64,000 nucleotides of DNA from NCBI GenBank assembly GCA_023055425.1, contig JALGPY010000007.1, positions 84,593,136 through 84,657,135 on the forward strand, written 5' to 3'. The position numbers and the translations under genes were made by a program. Within the stretch, counting starts at the first letter, position 1. The number at the start of each line of letters is the position of its first letter. This document shows positions 10,728 through 22,341 of the stretch, piece by piece. This DNA comes from Linanthus parryae (lineage: Eukaryota > Streptophyta > Magnoliopsida > Ericales > Polemoniaceae). The notes below the pieces were generated by a model, which was not told the DNA's origin, did not search any database, and was given only the letters and a program-made list of their open reading frames with translations.

Positions 10728-11306
10728 CTCCACACTTAGGTGGGATCGCAGCCCCAGCATCATATGTTATAGATGCGACACCATATCCTACAAAGGTATC
10801 TTCACTTATCACATCTTTGAGGTTAGCATGACCTAGTGGTGCGAAGAAACTCGGTACAATAAGGGAATGGGTTACCAAGCTTGGTTTACAAACATTGTTT
10901 GAATGTTTACCTGAGGGTTCGCCACATTTGCTTACTAACCATCAGCGAATATCATCTTTCGATAAGCCGTGCTTCAATGCACCAATAATTACTTCTTGAT
11001 AAGTCACAGCAAGGTTAAAAATCTCACCTTCCTTGCCGCGTGCGGTCTCCTCTAATTCCTCCTGAGCATGTGCCAAGGCAGCCACGCTTGTTCTACCAGC
11101 ATGATGTTCTTCCAGACTTCTCCTCTTCATGAGCTCAATGTCATCTTCCTCGAGCTTTCTTCTCCTCTCTTCTGCCTCAGCAGCCATTTTCTTAGACTCA
11201 GCAATGATAGCTTCGTCTATAGCCTCGCTAGAGGCGTCGGAACGGGAACCTTTTGTATTTTTCTTCTCCTTCACCAAAAGGCCACTTATGGTCTCTGTAT
11301 CATCAT

Positions 11307-11376
11307 CTGCGAAGAAAAAATAGTTAATCACTACTGCAAAAGACATGTTCAAACAAGATAAGTTCATTTGAGGTAC
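11307..11376 (-). other. Intron 2 of G2 antisense gene
   Basis: 70 bp. The donor is AGAAG|GTACCT and the acceptor is TTCTTCGCAG|ATG. It is phase 1: removal joins the acidic Glu-rich tail to the sequence DDTETISGLL in frame. Confidence 0.72.
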
Positions 11377-11857
11377 CTTCTGAACTTTCCTCTCTGATCT
11401 CTTCTCTTTCTTCTTCTTCCTCTCTTTCCTCTTCTTCACTTTCTTCTTCTCTTTCTTCTCTTTCTTCGTCCTCCTCTTCTTCTTCTTCCTGACCAAAAGG
11501 GATGAAGGTCTCAACCGCGAGATCTTTCTGTGTCTTGCCCGGCATGAGACCTTTGCCTTTTCCCTTGGAATCAAGAGACTTCGCAGGTGATGAAGTCGGA
11601 GTGTTTCTAGGAGGCGAAGAAATCACGATTCCCTTCTGCTTTTGCTTCTTGGCCTTCAGGGCAACCTCTCCATCTACCTCAGCATCGTTTTCTATTAGGG
11701 AGCGAGCAAATACTTCCATATCTTCGTGTATCCGAGCCTTCACTTGCGAAGCTAGTTCCATTTCTACAGGAATCTCCTTCTTTTGCCTTTTTGCCTTAAC
11801 AATGGAATTGACCAAGGATGCAGAGCGCTCTCCGGATGCGAACCTCCTCAAATAGCA

Positions 11858-11932
11858 CTGGAAATAAAATTTTGTGTAAGTTTTGACATGTTAAAGAGGA
11901 ATGTTCTTCGAGCATAAGGGAGAATTGTTTAC
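11858..11932 (-). other. Intron 1 of G2 antisense gene
   Basis: 75 bp. The donor is CCAAG|GTAAAC and the acceptor is ATTTCCAG|TGC on the minus strand. It is phase 0: the coding frame is open on both sides in matching phase. Splice signals exist only on the strand opposite to the retrotransposon RNA. Confidence 0.7.
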
Positions 11933-13794
11933 CTTGGCAAAATCTTCACTATACTGGATTATGCGCGCAACTCCACCCCTAACAGCAGTCATTTTCTCCT
12001 CAAGAATAGTGGATGGGCACAAGTGGTTGTCAGTATCAAGTAAGGAATAAAAACCATATTTTGAATCATCCAAACTGCAATTCTGATGGAATGGAAAAGC
12101 ATTCTTTTTTATCGCAAGAGATTTGCTGGGACGAGGAATTGAGGATATATCAAATCTGGCCTGTTGAGCATTCAAGTAAGCAATCCAATTCTTGGTAAGG
12201 CGACCTACACGACTTCCAGAAGGTTGGACGAAAGGCAAGTTGCTAAGAAGGATCGATCTACACTTATTTACCAGCAGTTGCTTGTAGCAATTTCTTTTGA
12301 TTAATTTAGGCCAAATGGAAGGAGCCACTGCATCAAAGCCAAACTGAGGTGAGACGCGAGTTGGATCAACGTCGACTGTGATCTGCTCGTATCTGGGAGT
12401 TAGCTGAGAAACATTATCGGCAAGGGCAGGTAGTGAACCTCTCAAGCACCAGCAGAAGAATTAGCGGTAACGATCATGTCTTTTGAGAAGGGTGTCTTCT
12501 GAATAAGAGCCATCTTTACTAGGGTACAGCTTTGGGAAATATCGCTTATTATCAATGCAAGTAGTGTAAGGCCGGGCTGTAAATTTTCTCCGATCGTCGC
12601 ACACCAAACTCCATGAAGACTTGGGAAGATTAGTCCTATACCATAGGGCAGCTCTCCCACTGGGAAGTGCATTCTGGGCACCTGGAACGCTCCACATGTT
12701 GGGTTTCGAAGGAACAGGAGCATAAGAGGGACACCTTTCAAAGACCCACATGGTAAGAAATTAAATGTTGACAAAGTTTAACACGTCAAGACGCTCACAC
12801 GACTCCTCAATTGCGACCACAAGCTGGTCTAACCGATCATACAAGGTGCCTAGCACTAGAGGCCCAAGCGCGACTTTCTGGCCAAGGGTCAACTTAACAG
12901 CAAGGGGCAGAACATGATTAAAGACCCCGTCATGAGGATGACCGTCGATCAAATACCTTGATAGCCAGGCACAGAGAAAGCCGCACAAGGTCAGATGATA
13001 CCCCCTTCCCTCTATATAATTCTTCGCTTCTGGATCATTCTCCAGTATTTCTTTGGTGATTTTACTATTAGCATAGTCGCAAAACAATTATTGCACCCAT
13101 TTCCCCAAGTGATCTTCGCAGAGGTCTCAACCAGCTGCCATTCGGGAAGTACTTATGCAGATGTCCAACGGGTAGAAATTTTCTTCACCTCGGTCTAACA
13201 CTCCTCCATCTGCGCATAGAGAGTGAGTTCTAGACCAGGTTTCAAAGCAGTCAAAGGATCCACCTCGCCCATAGGTGAAAGTTCATACAGAATTTGAACA
13301 TCTTCCAGAGTGGGGGCGGCCTCAAACTCAGCAAAGTGAAAAGTATGGGTCGCATGTGAGTAGGAAGAAAGAAGGTTTAGAAGCATGGTCTTATCCAGCT
13401 TCACGGCAGCACACTTCGTAGCCCTAACAGCAAAATAGATCCCAGCTTGGTCTAGTGTGATAGAATGGTGAGTTAGCACATGGTCAATCCACTCATCCAT
13501 CAAATCCACCTTTTGCACGAAGTCCTGGGTAGAAATTTCAGTATGGGGAAAGAACCCATTTTCAACACTTAATCTTACCACGTCCTTGGAATCAATTAAC
13601 TCCAACCTGGCTGGAGTAGTAAGAGGGTTCAACAGTAGAAGATTTTCAGTTGCAGGAACTGGTAGATTCTTTACTTTAACCCTAGCATGATAAAAATCCT
13701 TTCCACCTAGATATAGAGCTTTCTTCCACAAGGTCTTGGGAAGATCAGGAACTTCGGGTTCTTTTGCAGATTCGGAAGCTTTTGTCTTGGCCAT

Positions 13795-14480
13795 TTCTAC
13801 AGAAAAGCAAGAAAAAGGGGGGAGAAATATATCCACCTTTAAGTTCGGATTCAAGAAGCAGTTCTAGGTTTTCAAATTGTCAAAAGAGGAAGATGAACAG
13901 TTTTGGCTCGATTATAGATTCAGAATTACAAAATTGCAGCAGATCTTTGTTTTAAGACGTTACAATATTTAGGGTTTAAAGAAACCATCTCAACAGTATC
14001 TCAAACGATTTTGGTTTTCTCAAAATCAAAACAGTTCAAAAGATACATAGTACATTAATGAAAATTGAGCAAGGCCAACCTTGTGGTGATGAAGCAAGTT
14101 GAAGAAGACGATTGGCAAGAAAGAATTTATGATTAATTATCTGTATTTGCTCTTGAAGACTCTAAGAAAACATCCACTTTAGAGAGAGAAGCAATACCCT
14201 GCAAAAATGGAGGGCATGAAGTATTTATTCAAAAATACTGAAGAGTCGCGTCCTTTCAGTGGTCGAATCGCAACCGTCACCGCCGAATCGCGCAATCACA
14301 GGTCGATGCTGACGTCACGCCTAAAACCCTAATAGAACAGAAGGCACGACTCTAGGGATCCTAGGTCATAATGGTACGCACAGTTGCTGATTTTGCGTGC
14401 ATTTGAATTGGTGCGTGGAAACGACGCGTCCACTGGTTTTTGCGCATTGAAGTCTATCCGGCTAGGTGTCTTCACTTGCA
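13795..14480 (-). promoter_or_regulatory. Upstream region of the G2 antisense gene
   Basis: The 690 bp between the antisense start codon and the G2 polypurine tract hold no ORF of note. On the minus strand a TATA-like AATAAATACTTC lies near 14215-14227, about 420 bases before the ATG, with a CT-rich stretch just downstream. This is a plausible promoter and leader for the antisense gene, inferred from position only. Confidence 0.35.
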
Positions 14481-14493
14481 AAAAGGGGGATAA
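14480..14493 (+). other. G2 polypurine tract
   Basis: AAAAAGGGGGATAA immediately precedes the 3' LTR start TGTAGATAGG. It primes plus-strand cDNA synthesis and fixes the LTR boundary and the orientation of G2. Confidence 0.8.
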
Positions 14494-14649
14494 TGTAGAT
14501 AGGGATTTCTGGATGGACATCTAACAACCAAGTGGAAATCATCTAGCACACCTAGATGTGCTCCACACACACTGGATCACCACCCGCGCTGATCCGCGTG
14601 GGGGCTGCGAGACAAGGCCCTCGCGGACCCACACGGGACTTGTAGGGAC
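14494..14649 (+). repeat. G2 3' LTR, first part
   Basis: First 156 bp of the 3' LTR, beginning TGTAGATAGGG and similar to the G1 LTR start. It is cut at GGGAC (14645-14649) by insertion of G3; the LTR continues after the duplicated GGGAC at 22342. Confidence 0.88.
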
Positions 14650-16280
14650 TGACACGCTTTCTTACGTGTTACCGCAAGTTCACGGTTCAAGTAATATAGG
14701 GTAATATTTCAACCCCGAGTTATCGATCCCACGAGGAGAAGCTTGAGACTATTTATTTACTTATTAACTTAGAGTACTGTAACAAGAGGAAGAATAGTGA
14801 TTGATTAAGAACTGAAATAAATAACTAACTAATATTTTTGGGGTTTTTAAATTATCAAACAAATTAGGAGAAACTAGGCCTTCTCTAGATCACCTAGGGC
14901 TGTAAACGATTTCCGGATTAGCTATGTAACACGTTAATCCTATTCTAGTTAAGCCGGGTAATAGTACTGCCAATCTCCTCTCGGTCTCATGTGGTTCTAC
15001 GTCACGGTCTACTTGGTGTCCTGTCGGTCCACCTACATCTACTGGTCCGTTCTAGTAGGCTAACAACAATGTATAGAATGATGTCCTCTCAGACCACCAC
15101 CACACAAACACCTAACTATCTCCTACTGAATCTACCCAGTAAGGCCAATCCTACACACTTCTCTTCTCAGTCTCAGTGATTAAGGATTGTTGTTCATATC
15201 TCATCACAACTAGGTCTATGTCGCTCTCGCGCACTCGCTAGCTAATTCACAAGTCCGGTTAATTACACCATTCTTGCTAAGGACTTAAGCATAGTATATG
15301 AACAATAACTAGAACATAAAATAAGTTTAAGCAAGATAACAATCTAAGAATAAACCCGAAGCTCATGAATATCAATTCCTAACATAGTCGTGTCAATAGA
15401 CTACACTCATTAACACGTTCATGAAATCAAACTTCATCCAATAGATCAAAATCCACAAGCATGAGACAAGCCTAAAATCCGGAAAACATTGTCTACATAA
15501 ACCCTAGGCTCTCTGGAGAAGCCTAGCAAAACGTCTAGCTACTACTAAAAATCTTAGAAACACAAAAAGTTTCTCCATACAAGATTAAAAGAGAGAAAAA
15601 GATATCAAACGCTAGAAATCGTGAAGATTGCCGCAATCCGGGGTCTTTTCCTTGCTTGGGGTTGCTCCCAGTGGAGTCTCCTTGCTCTCCTCCTTCTTCT
15701 TGGCTCTCTGGATGCGTGAATCAAGAATATTTTCGTCCCTACGTCGTTCTTCAATCATAACCTGCAGAAGTCTTCAGTAATTGCACAAAAGCCCCCTGAA
15801 ATCTGCTCCTGTCTTCAAAACGCGATATCTTCTTCGTCCGAACTAGAATTTAGCTCCGTGACCTATCGATGGTAATCTCTCAGAGTATACTTTAAAATGG
15901 CACTTGTGTCACCCAAAAATGAGTTTTAGAACTCGAGATATGTTCGAAATAGTGCAGACTGGTCATCCAAGCTCATCCAATTCGGCTTCTCTTCACTCCA
16001 CTTGAGCTCCCCTTCTTTCCGAAGTTCGTTGCATGCCTCCCATCAACCTATTAGCATCCGTCCCTGCCAAAACAACATGAAAAAAACGTACCAAGCGATT
16101 ATTTTTGACAAATAACAATAAAATATGCATGGAAAATGCCCGGACTAACAATATAGCACATGGTAGCATCAACAAGTGATAAAACGACCTATAATCTCTA
16201 AAATTGGGCTCAAATCATTCTCAAATACCTATTAACATGTGGTAAATGCTAAAGATTTATAGCCCCTAAAAGGGCTATCA
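14650..16280 (-). repeat. G3 3' LTR
   Basis: 1631-bp LTR closely matching 20717-22341. Minus-strand ends are TGATAGCCCC and GCGTGTCA. Differences from the partner LTR are scattered substitutions and small indels. No coding is seen inside. Confidence 0.92.
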
Positions 16281-16297
16281 AACTCCCCCACACTTAC
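16281..16297 (-). other. G3 polypurine tract
   Basis: On the minus strand AAGTGTGGGGGAGTT abuts the 3' LTR start TGATAG. It defines the plus-strand primer and the orientation of the element. Confidence 0.8.
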
Positions 16298-19200
16298 TCT
16301 GTTTCTCGTCCCGAGCAACAATGAAGCACACAACCCCCACACTTGAGACATTGCATACATTTCACAACCAAACTAATGCATACCCCACCGCTTTGCATAC
16401 TTTACTTTCCGCTAGCCAACACGACTCACGACTCAATACAAAAAGACATGACAATGCAACTAAATGATATGTACAATGCAACTCAAGTATGTACAATGCA
16501 AGGAATTAAAGAACATATTTTTTTCTTTTTCTTGTTAGAGATTGGGAAATCTCGAAGAACAAACCGGCATGTCATAAGGCTCTCACATCCCCTAGAAGAT
16601 TCTATAGCTTTGGTGATCGGTAGAACTTGCGGCCAGTTTCGTCAGACAGAACGGGCACAAACACAAAATATGTTGCTTCCGCACACTCATCAAACGTATC
16701 ACTAGCACTTACCATTCGAGCTATTTATCCATGTGTTTCAATTGTTGACGGCTTTAGGACGGGTATGATAGGATATTTAGAAGCGCAATCCAAGACGTCA
16801 TGATACAAGTCACAAAACCCGATTCTCACACTCCCTCACCAAAATCCAAGGAACCACACCGAACTACTAATCCGGCCCTCATTCCCTCAATCTTGGTCCA
16901 ACGCCGTTCTCGCGGCCACAAATGTGAAGAAGTGATTTAGAACAATAGCTAATCTCCTCATTCTTCATGAAGTTTAATTTCCAGCTCCCTATTCCATTTC
17001 AATTTCAACTCTCTGTTTTTTTTTTCTTCCTTTTTTTTTCAATTTCCATTTCATTCTCAATAAGCACATGGAGCCACCACTGATGATACAATACCCAAGG
17101 AGATCAAATAAATATAGATAACGTGGGGTGGAATGTGTCAAATCAAATGATGAAATCAAATATATGTCAACACCCCCACACTCGATGTAAAGCATATCCA
17201 AAACCCGGTAGTCAATGTATAAACGTGCTAATTCCAACCAATCCTCCTCATCACCTAAGATGTAGAAAAAAAACTGAAGTGCAAGCACATCCTCCTATGA
17301 GATCAACCAACCCCCACCCCATGACGTGCGGGAAAAGTATCACGCACTACGTTACTCCACCTGTGGTCGTGATGTATGGACACGACTCACCGCCAGACCG
17401 AAGTGTGCTGCCGTCTCTAACTCACCCTCACATCCCCTCAAAAGATGACATGTAAGAATGTCAACTCAAGATGTATCAAATCAGCTCACCCTCATCGAAC
17501 CTCCCTAACTCAACTCCCTCTATCATGACGCATAGGAAGGGACCATTCTAACTAGTGAGAGAAGTCACAAGGAACGGCTTCCTAGGCTATAGGTTGTGCA
17601 TAAAAGGGTAAATGGATCAAATTGGGGTAACTAGTGGACCTAGGCGATGGATACGGGATGTGAGGTCCCCATAAAATCACTCGCACAGCTGTTCCGTTGT
17701 AACTACGAGGAGGGTTGACGACTACCTAAGTGACGGTGGTGTAGCGCTAGTAGGATAACTAGTCTGAGAGACAGGTACTTACAATTCTCTAGTGCATTGG
17801 CCCTATATCCTTCCTAATCCATATTCTCGCGTGTCTAACTCACCTCTGATTTTCATAATACCTAGGGAATGCTATCATTGAGCCCTCTCCGCGTTTACTC
17901 TCTTCAATTGCCCTTTCTCAAAAAAAATCAATTTGTAGTATTTTTCTTGAATTTTTAATTTTTTTTTATTAGACACTATATGTAACTGGCCAACTCGATT
18001 AACCAACAACATAGGGTAGGTGGACTCAATATTTAAAATTTCAACAATATATACAATGCAAATATTTAAACGTGCACATGCAAAACTAACCGACTCGACA
18101 TCTACATGCAAACGCGACTTTCTAAACTACATGTAACAAGGCTATGCAATGGCTAACTAGCGGATAGCTAAAAAAAACTCCCCCACACTTAAGCGCTTCG
18201 TTGTCCTCAACAAAATATAAGGTGCAATAAAGAGGACTCGGCTGCTCAAGCGTAGGTCCGGTGGGTCTAGTCGGAGTGAGCGCACGTGAGGTCTAGTCGG
18301 AGTGAGCTAAACAAGTATCCAATAATCCAAGTATGAGAAAGTAAAATTTTTCAAGAAATTAATCCCTAAGAGTGCCTAAGAAAGAATTAAAGCCGAGAGA
18401 GAAAATATTGTGGCAAATTTTTTGGAAACACGAACTAGTGAAGGATTGTGTACCTCCTTAAGCTCCTCGGTGTCCCCGTCTTAAGTTCCTCTTTGAGCTT
18501 TGGATGAATCCCCCTCCAAAGCAACGAATTGGAAGATTTAAGTTCTTGGAGATCTTCCTCTTTGAATTCCACACACTCAATCCGCTCACTATCTCAAAAG
18601 ATCAAGAGTTAATCCATTCACTATCTCAAAAACTTCGCAATTGGATGCGTTTTGGGTTTGGGGTGTGTTGGTGTTCTTGAGGGTTTGGAGAGGAAGAAGA
18701 TGAATTCAAGGATTGTTTGATCTAAATTGGGATGTTATTTACTCTTTATAGCCGGATTGGGAATTAAACAATCAAGAAAATACCAAAAAACACCCCCAAA
18801 ATCGGACCATGCTACCCGATTTCGGCACCCATTTCGGGCCGAAATGGGGGCCGAAATCGAAATCAGTTGATTTCGGCCCCCATTTCGGCCCAAAATGGGT
18901 GCCGAAATCACTGTAGCTTTTCAAAACAGTGAGGTTATTTTATTTCGGTCCGAAATTCATTGATTTCGGCCCCCATTTTTGCCCGAAATGGGTGCCGAAA
19001 TCACTGCTTTTCGGCCGTTTTGTTTTTGCTCTATCTTCTTCATCCGGTATCTGATTCGCGCGATTCTTGAACTGTTAAGCTCCGCACTCGACGGGGAATC
19101 CATTTTTGACCGAAAAATTCCCAAATCCGGGGATTTTTTCGTTTCTTACCAAAAAAATTCTCCTTGTTCAAGAATCTCACCTCCTCAAGCTCTTTAACTT

Positions 19201-19690
19201 TCTCCACTCCGGATTCCGATGCGTGCAACCCCGATACTCCAGCTTGCTACCGTGATCCTCATGACTCATTAGCTACTCCTCGACCTCGAGTAGCTTCTCT
19301 ATCAAGTTCCTTGCTCCCGGTAAGCTCGTTTTTCCTCGTTTTGCGTGCAACATTGCGCACATGCATCAAGAAAGGGAATCCGGAGGGTTCTTCGGTACTT
19401 GTGTCCTCTACACTCATTGAAAATATTAAACCACTCTCTATCACCTCTCAAAATCAAGTATGGAGAACTAAATACAAAAATAAAATAACAAATATCCTAC
19501 TCTACATTGGGTTGCCTCCCAAGAAGCGTTTGTAATTTAAGGTCGACGGCCCGACCCGGTTACCTCAACCGTCTAGGATAGTGAAGGATGCTTAACTCTC
19601 CACTTCTTCTTCTTCCACCGTCTTCTCTCAATGAATTTCTTCTCAGGAAGTGCACCCCTGTGCAAAGAAGATGGTGAGCAATTGTAGAAG
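16298..19690 (-). other. G3 long non-coding interior
   Basis: 3.4 kb without a supported gene on either strand. It holds further copies of the polypurine-like GTGTGGGGG motif (near 16342, 17170 and 18180), a short direct repeat GTCTAGTCGGAGTGAGC (near 18266 and 18293), and three 41-bp palindromes at 18818-19002. T-rich runs near 17010-17040 and 17930-17960 are simple sequence. The region replaces pol and is typical bulk of non-autonomous elements. Confidence 0.6.
18818..19002. repeat. Three 41-bp imperfect palindromes in G3
   Basis: Copies lie at 18818-18858, 18869-18909 and 18962-19002. Each starts GATTTCGGC and ends GCCGAAATC, with CCCATTT and AAATGGG arms inside, so each can fold into a long hairpin. 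A 15-bp palindrome ATTTCGGTCCGAAAT (about 18941-18955) and an inverted CACTGT/ACAGTG pair lie between the second and third copies. Confidence 0.85.
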
Positions 19691-19695
19691 TCGAC

Positions 19696-20361
19696 TCAAT
19701 TCAGCTTGCACTTGATCCTCTTGATCAACTTCCACAAAGTTCCACTGTGCTCAAATGAGTCTCTGGCCATGAAATCATCCCAGTTGTACTCCTTTGGTGC
19801 TAAATTATCTTCAGTCAACGCATGCAGTTCACGCACACCCCCACACTTGCTGATTTCCAAATCCTCAATAGCAACAATTTCAAGTGTTTCATTTGCTTCA
19901 TCATAAGCACCCCACAATTTCTCAATGTATGTGTCATCCCAATCATGACAAGGCTGTAAGATTATTTCATATTTCCTTGCAGCGAGCATTGCCTCCTCTA
20001 TTGTTGGACACACAACTCCACCCCAGTCTGAATTAGAGTCTGAGTCCTCATAAGTGCCAAAGTCCACAACTTGTTCAGGGACATTTCACTCTTCGCTCGT
20101 CTCAGGTACCTCTTCTTCCACGAATGCAGCTTGCGATTTGGATTCTCGTTCTTTCTCCATCCTAGCTATCAGTGTCCTTTGCATCTCTAGGACCGCTGGT
20201 AGCCAATGAGGTTCGTCCAAACCATCTTGTGATGGTGTCCATAGAGGCTCAATTAGGGGCTCAATGTCTAGAATAGGCTCCTCTTGTGGCTCATCTGTAA
20301 TAAAGGACATCCTTGTGATGCGCGCTTGGATCTCCCCAATAATATTTTGCAAGTCTTCCAT
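19696..20361 (-). pseudogene. G3 internal ORF, unknown function
   Basis: A single minus-strand frame of about 220 codons starts at MEDLQNIIGEIQARITRMSF (20361), about 350 bases past the primer-binding site. It runs to KLIKRIKCKLN and a stop at 19696. One in-frame TGA at 20086-20088 splits it after PETSEE. The product is acidic with many Asp and Glu (DSDSNSDWGG, WDDTYIEKLWGAYDEANETL) and has no zinc knuckle, protease or RT motif. Position suggests a gag remnant or an element-specific protein. I do not recognise the family. Apart from the one stop the frame is well kept, so decay may be recent. Confidence 0.6.
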
Positions 20362-20689
20362 GCTTGCCGATGAGTCCTCTTGATGCTGATGAAGCTGTGG
20401 TGGATCGAATATGCATGCGCCTTCATACTTGTGATCCTTCTTGCATTTTTAGCACCAAATCATTGACCATGTGTCATCATTGTGCCAAACTCTACATTAG
20501 CACAGTGGTAGGGGTAATCAGTGATCCTCACATAATCCTCATCGATCTACATGCTCATTACGTCTCGTGCTTCCTGTGTTCCCGGAAATACAAACTCACA
20601 AGAAAACCCGTGAAACACAGAGATAGAAACAAAAAAAAAAAACTAAAAGAAAAGTACTCTAAACTAACTCCTAACTAAATAATCTATCG

Positions 20690-20714
20690 ATGTCCCCAGC
20701 AACGGTGCCAAAAA
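20690..20714 (-). other. G3 primer-binding site
   Basis: On the minus strand TTTTTGGCACCGTTGCTGGG follows the 5' LTR end (GTGTCAAG). The core TGGCACCGTTGC is the type found in many plant gypsy elements including Athila. Confidence 0.8.
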
Positions 20715-20716
20715 CT

Positions 20717-22341
20717 TGACACGCATTCTTACGTGTTACCGCAAGTGCACGGTTCAAGTAATATAGGGTAATATTTCAACCCCGAGTTATCGATCAGACG
20801 AGGACAAGATTGAGACTATTTACTTAGTTATTAACTTAGAGTAATGTAAAAGGATAAAGAGTTGTGATTTATTAAGAACTGAAATAAATAACTAACTATT
20901 ATTTTTGGGTTTTCTAATTTATCAAACAAATAAGGAGAAACGATGCCTTATCTGGATCACCTAGGGCTGTAGACGATTTCTGGATTAGCTATGTAACACG
21001 TTAATCCTATTCTGGTTAAGCCGGGTAATAGTACTGACAATCTCCTCTTGGTCTCATGTCGTTCTACGTCACGGTCTACTTGGTGTCCTGTCGGTCCACC
21101 TACATCTACTGGTCCGTTCTAGTAGGCTAACAATAATGTACGGAGTGATATCCTCTCAAACCACCACCACACGAACACCTCACTATCTCCTACTGAATCT
21201 ATCCACTATGGCCAATCCTACACACTTCTCTTCTCAGTCTCAGTGATTAAGGATTGTTGTTCATATCTCATCTCAACTAGGTTCTAAGTCGCTCTCGCGC
21301 ACTAGCTAGCTAATTAACAAGTCCGGTTAATTACTCCATTCTTGCTAAGGAATTAAGCATAGTATATGAACAATAAATAGAACATAAATTAACTTTGAGC
21401 AAGATTATAATCTAAGAATAAACCCTAAGTTCATGAATATCAATTCCTAACATAGTCGTGTCAATATACTACACTCATTAACACGTTCATGAAATCAAAC
21501 TTCATCCTATAGATCCAAATCCAAAAGCATGAGACAAGTCTAAAATCCGGAAAACATTGTATACATAAACCCTAGGCTCTCTAGAGAAGCCTAGCAAAAC
21601 GTTTAGCTACTACTAACAATCGTAGAAACACAACAAAGTTTCTCCATACAAGATTGAAAGAGAGAAAAAGAGATCGAAATCGTGAAGATTGGCGCGATGC
21701 GGGGTCTTCTCCTTGCTTGGGGTTGCTCCTAATGGATTATCCTTGCTCTCCTCCTTCTTCTTGGCTCTCTGGATGCGTGAATCATGATTATTTTCGTCCC
21801 TATGTCGTTCTTCAATCATAACCCGCAGAAGTCTTCAGTAATTGCACAAAAGCCCCCTGAAATATGCTCTTGACTTCAAAACGCGATATCTTCTTCGTCC
21901 GAACTTGAATTTAGCTCCGTGAACTATCGATAGAAAGCTCTCTGAGTCTAATTTCATATGGCACTGGTCTCACCCAAAAATGAGTTGTAGAACTCTAGCT
22001 ATGATCAAAATAGTGCATACTGGTCATCAAAGCTCCTCCAATTCGGCTTTTCTTCACTCCACTTGATCTCCCCTTGTTTCCGAAGTTCGTTCCATGCCTC
22101 CTATCAACCGATTAGAATCCATACCTTCCAAAACAACATGAACAAACATAACAAGCGATTATATTTGACAAATAACAATAAATTATACATGTAAAACGCC
22201 CGAACTAACAATATTGCACATGGTATCATCAACAAGTGATAAAACGACCTATAATCTCTAACATTGGCCTCATATCATTCTGAAATACCTATTAACATGT
22301 GGTAAATGCTAAAGAATTATATCCCCTAAAAGGTGCTATCA
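20717..22341 (-). repeat. G3 5' LTR
   Basis: 1625-bp LTR, partner of 14650-16280. The G2 LTR resumes straight after it with the duplicated GGGAC. Confidence 0.92.

Larger units (their letters stand above)
9306..13794 (-). pseudogene. G2 antisense extra gene, plant-mobile-domain-like, three introns
   Basis: A long gene lies antisense to G2, between the tandem array and the 3' LTR. The chosen start is the ATG at 13794 (MAKTKASESAKEPEVPDLPK). Exon 1 (13794-11933) resembles the plant mobile domain (PMD): THTFHFAEFEAAPTLEDVQI, then VLPLAVKLTLGQKVALGPLV, FERCPSYAPVP and DPTRVSPQFGFDAVAPS. Exon 2 (11857-11377) is a basic, then strongly acidic Glu-rich tail. Exon 3 (11306-10728) is coiled-coil-like (KKMAAEAEERRRKLEEDD). 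Exon 4 (10638-9306) has a disordered middle, a conserved-looking block (PDVDWLIRMHLSYPWSFART) and a C-terminal coiled coil. About 1,400 codons in all. Breaks: stops near 13195 and 13150, a frameshift near 13085, stops at 12761, 12461 and 10942, a frameshift near 9865, and a stop at 9585. Function unknown. Antisense extra ORFs are known in Tat elements; the PMD assignment is from motif wording only. Confidence 0.75.
14650..22341 (-). mobile_element. G3: non-autonomous Athila-like LTR retrotransposon
   Basis: Complete 7.7-kb element with two LTRs of about 1.63 kb, TG...CA ends and a perfect 5-bp duplication GGGAC (14645-14649 and 22342-22346). The primer-binding site and polypurine tract show minus orientation. 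The 4.4-kb interior has no pol and only one short gag-like or unknown ORF, so it must depend on another element. The binding site TGGCACCGTTGCTGGGGA and the GTGTGGGGGAGTT tract beside TGATAG resemble Athila-type gypsy elements; the lineage call rests on these two signals. Confidence 0.85.

Noticed and set aside
11502..11855. Plus-strand 117-codon frame
   Set aside because: It is the complement of exon 2 of the antisense gene; its wording is only a shadow of the charged repeats.
9306..13794. Independent host gene captured between two elements
   Set aside because: The G2 polypurine tract and LTR follow directly and the tandem array precedes it. Extra antisense ORFs at this place are usual for this branch, so it belongs to G2.
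16343..16705. 120-codon plus-strand frame in G3
   Set aside because: Opposite to element orientation, low-complexity wording, no domain.
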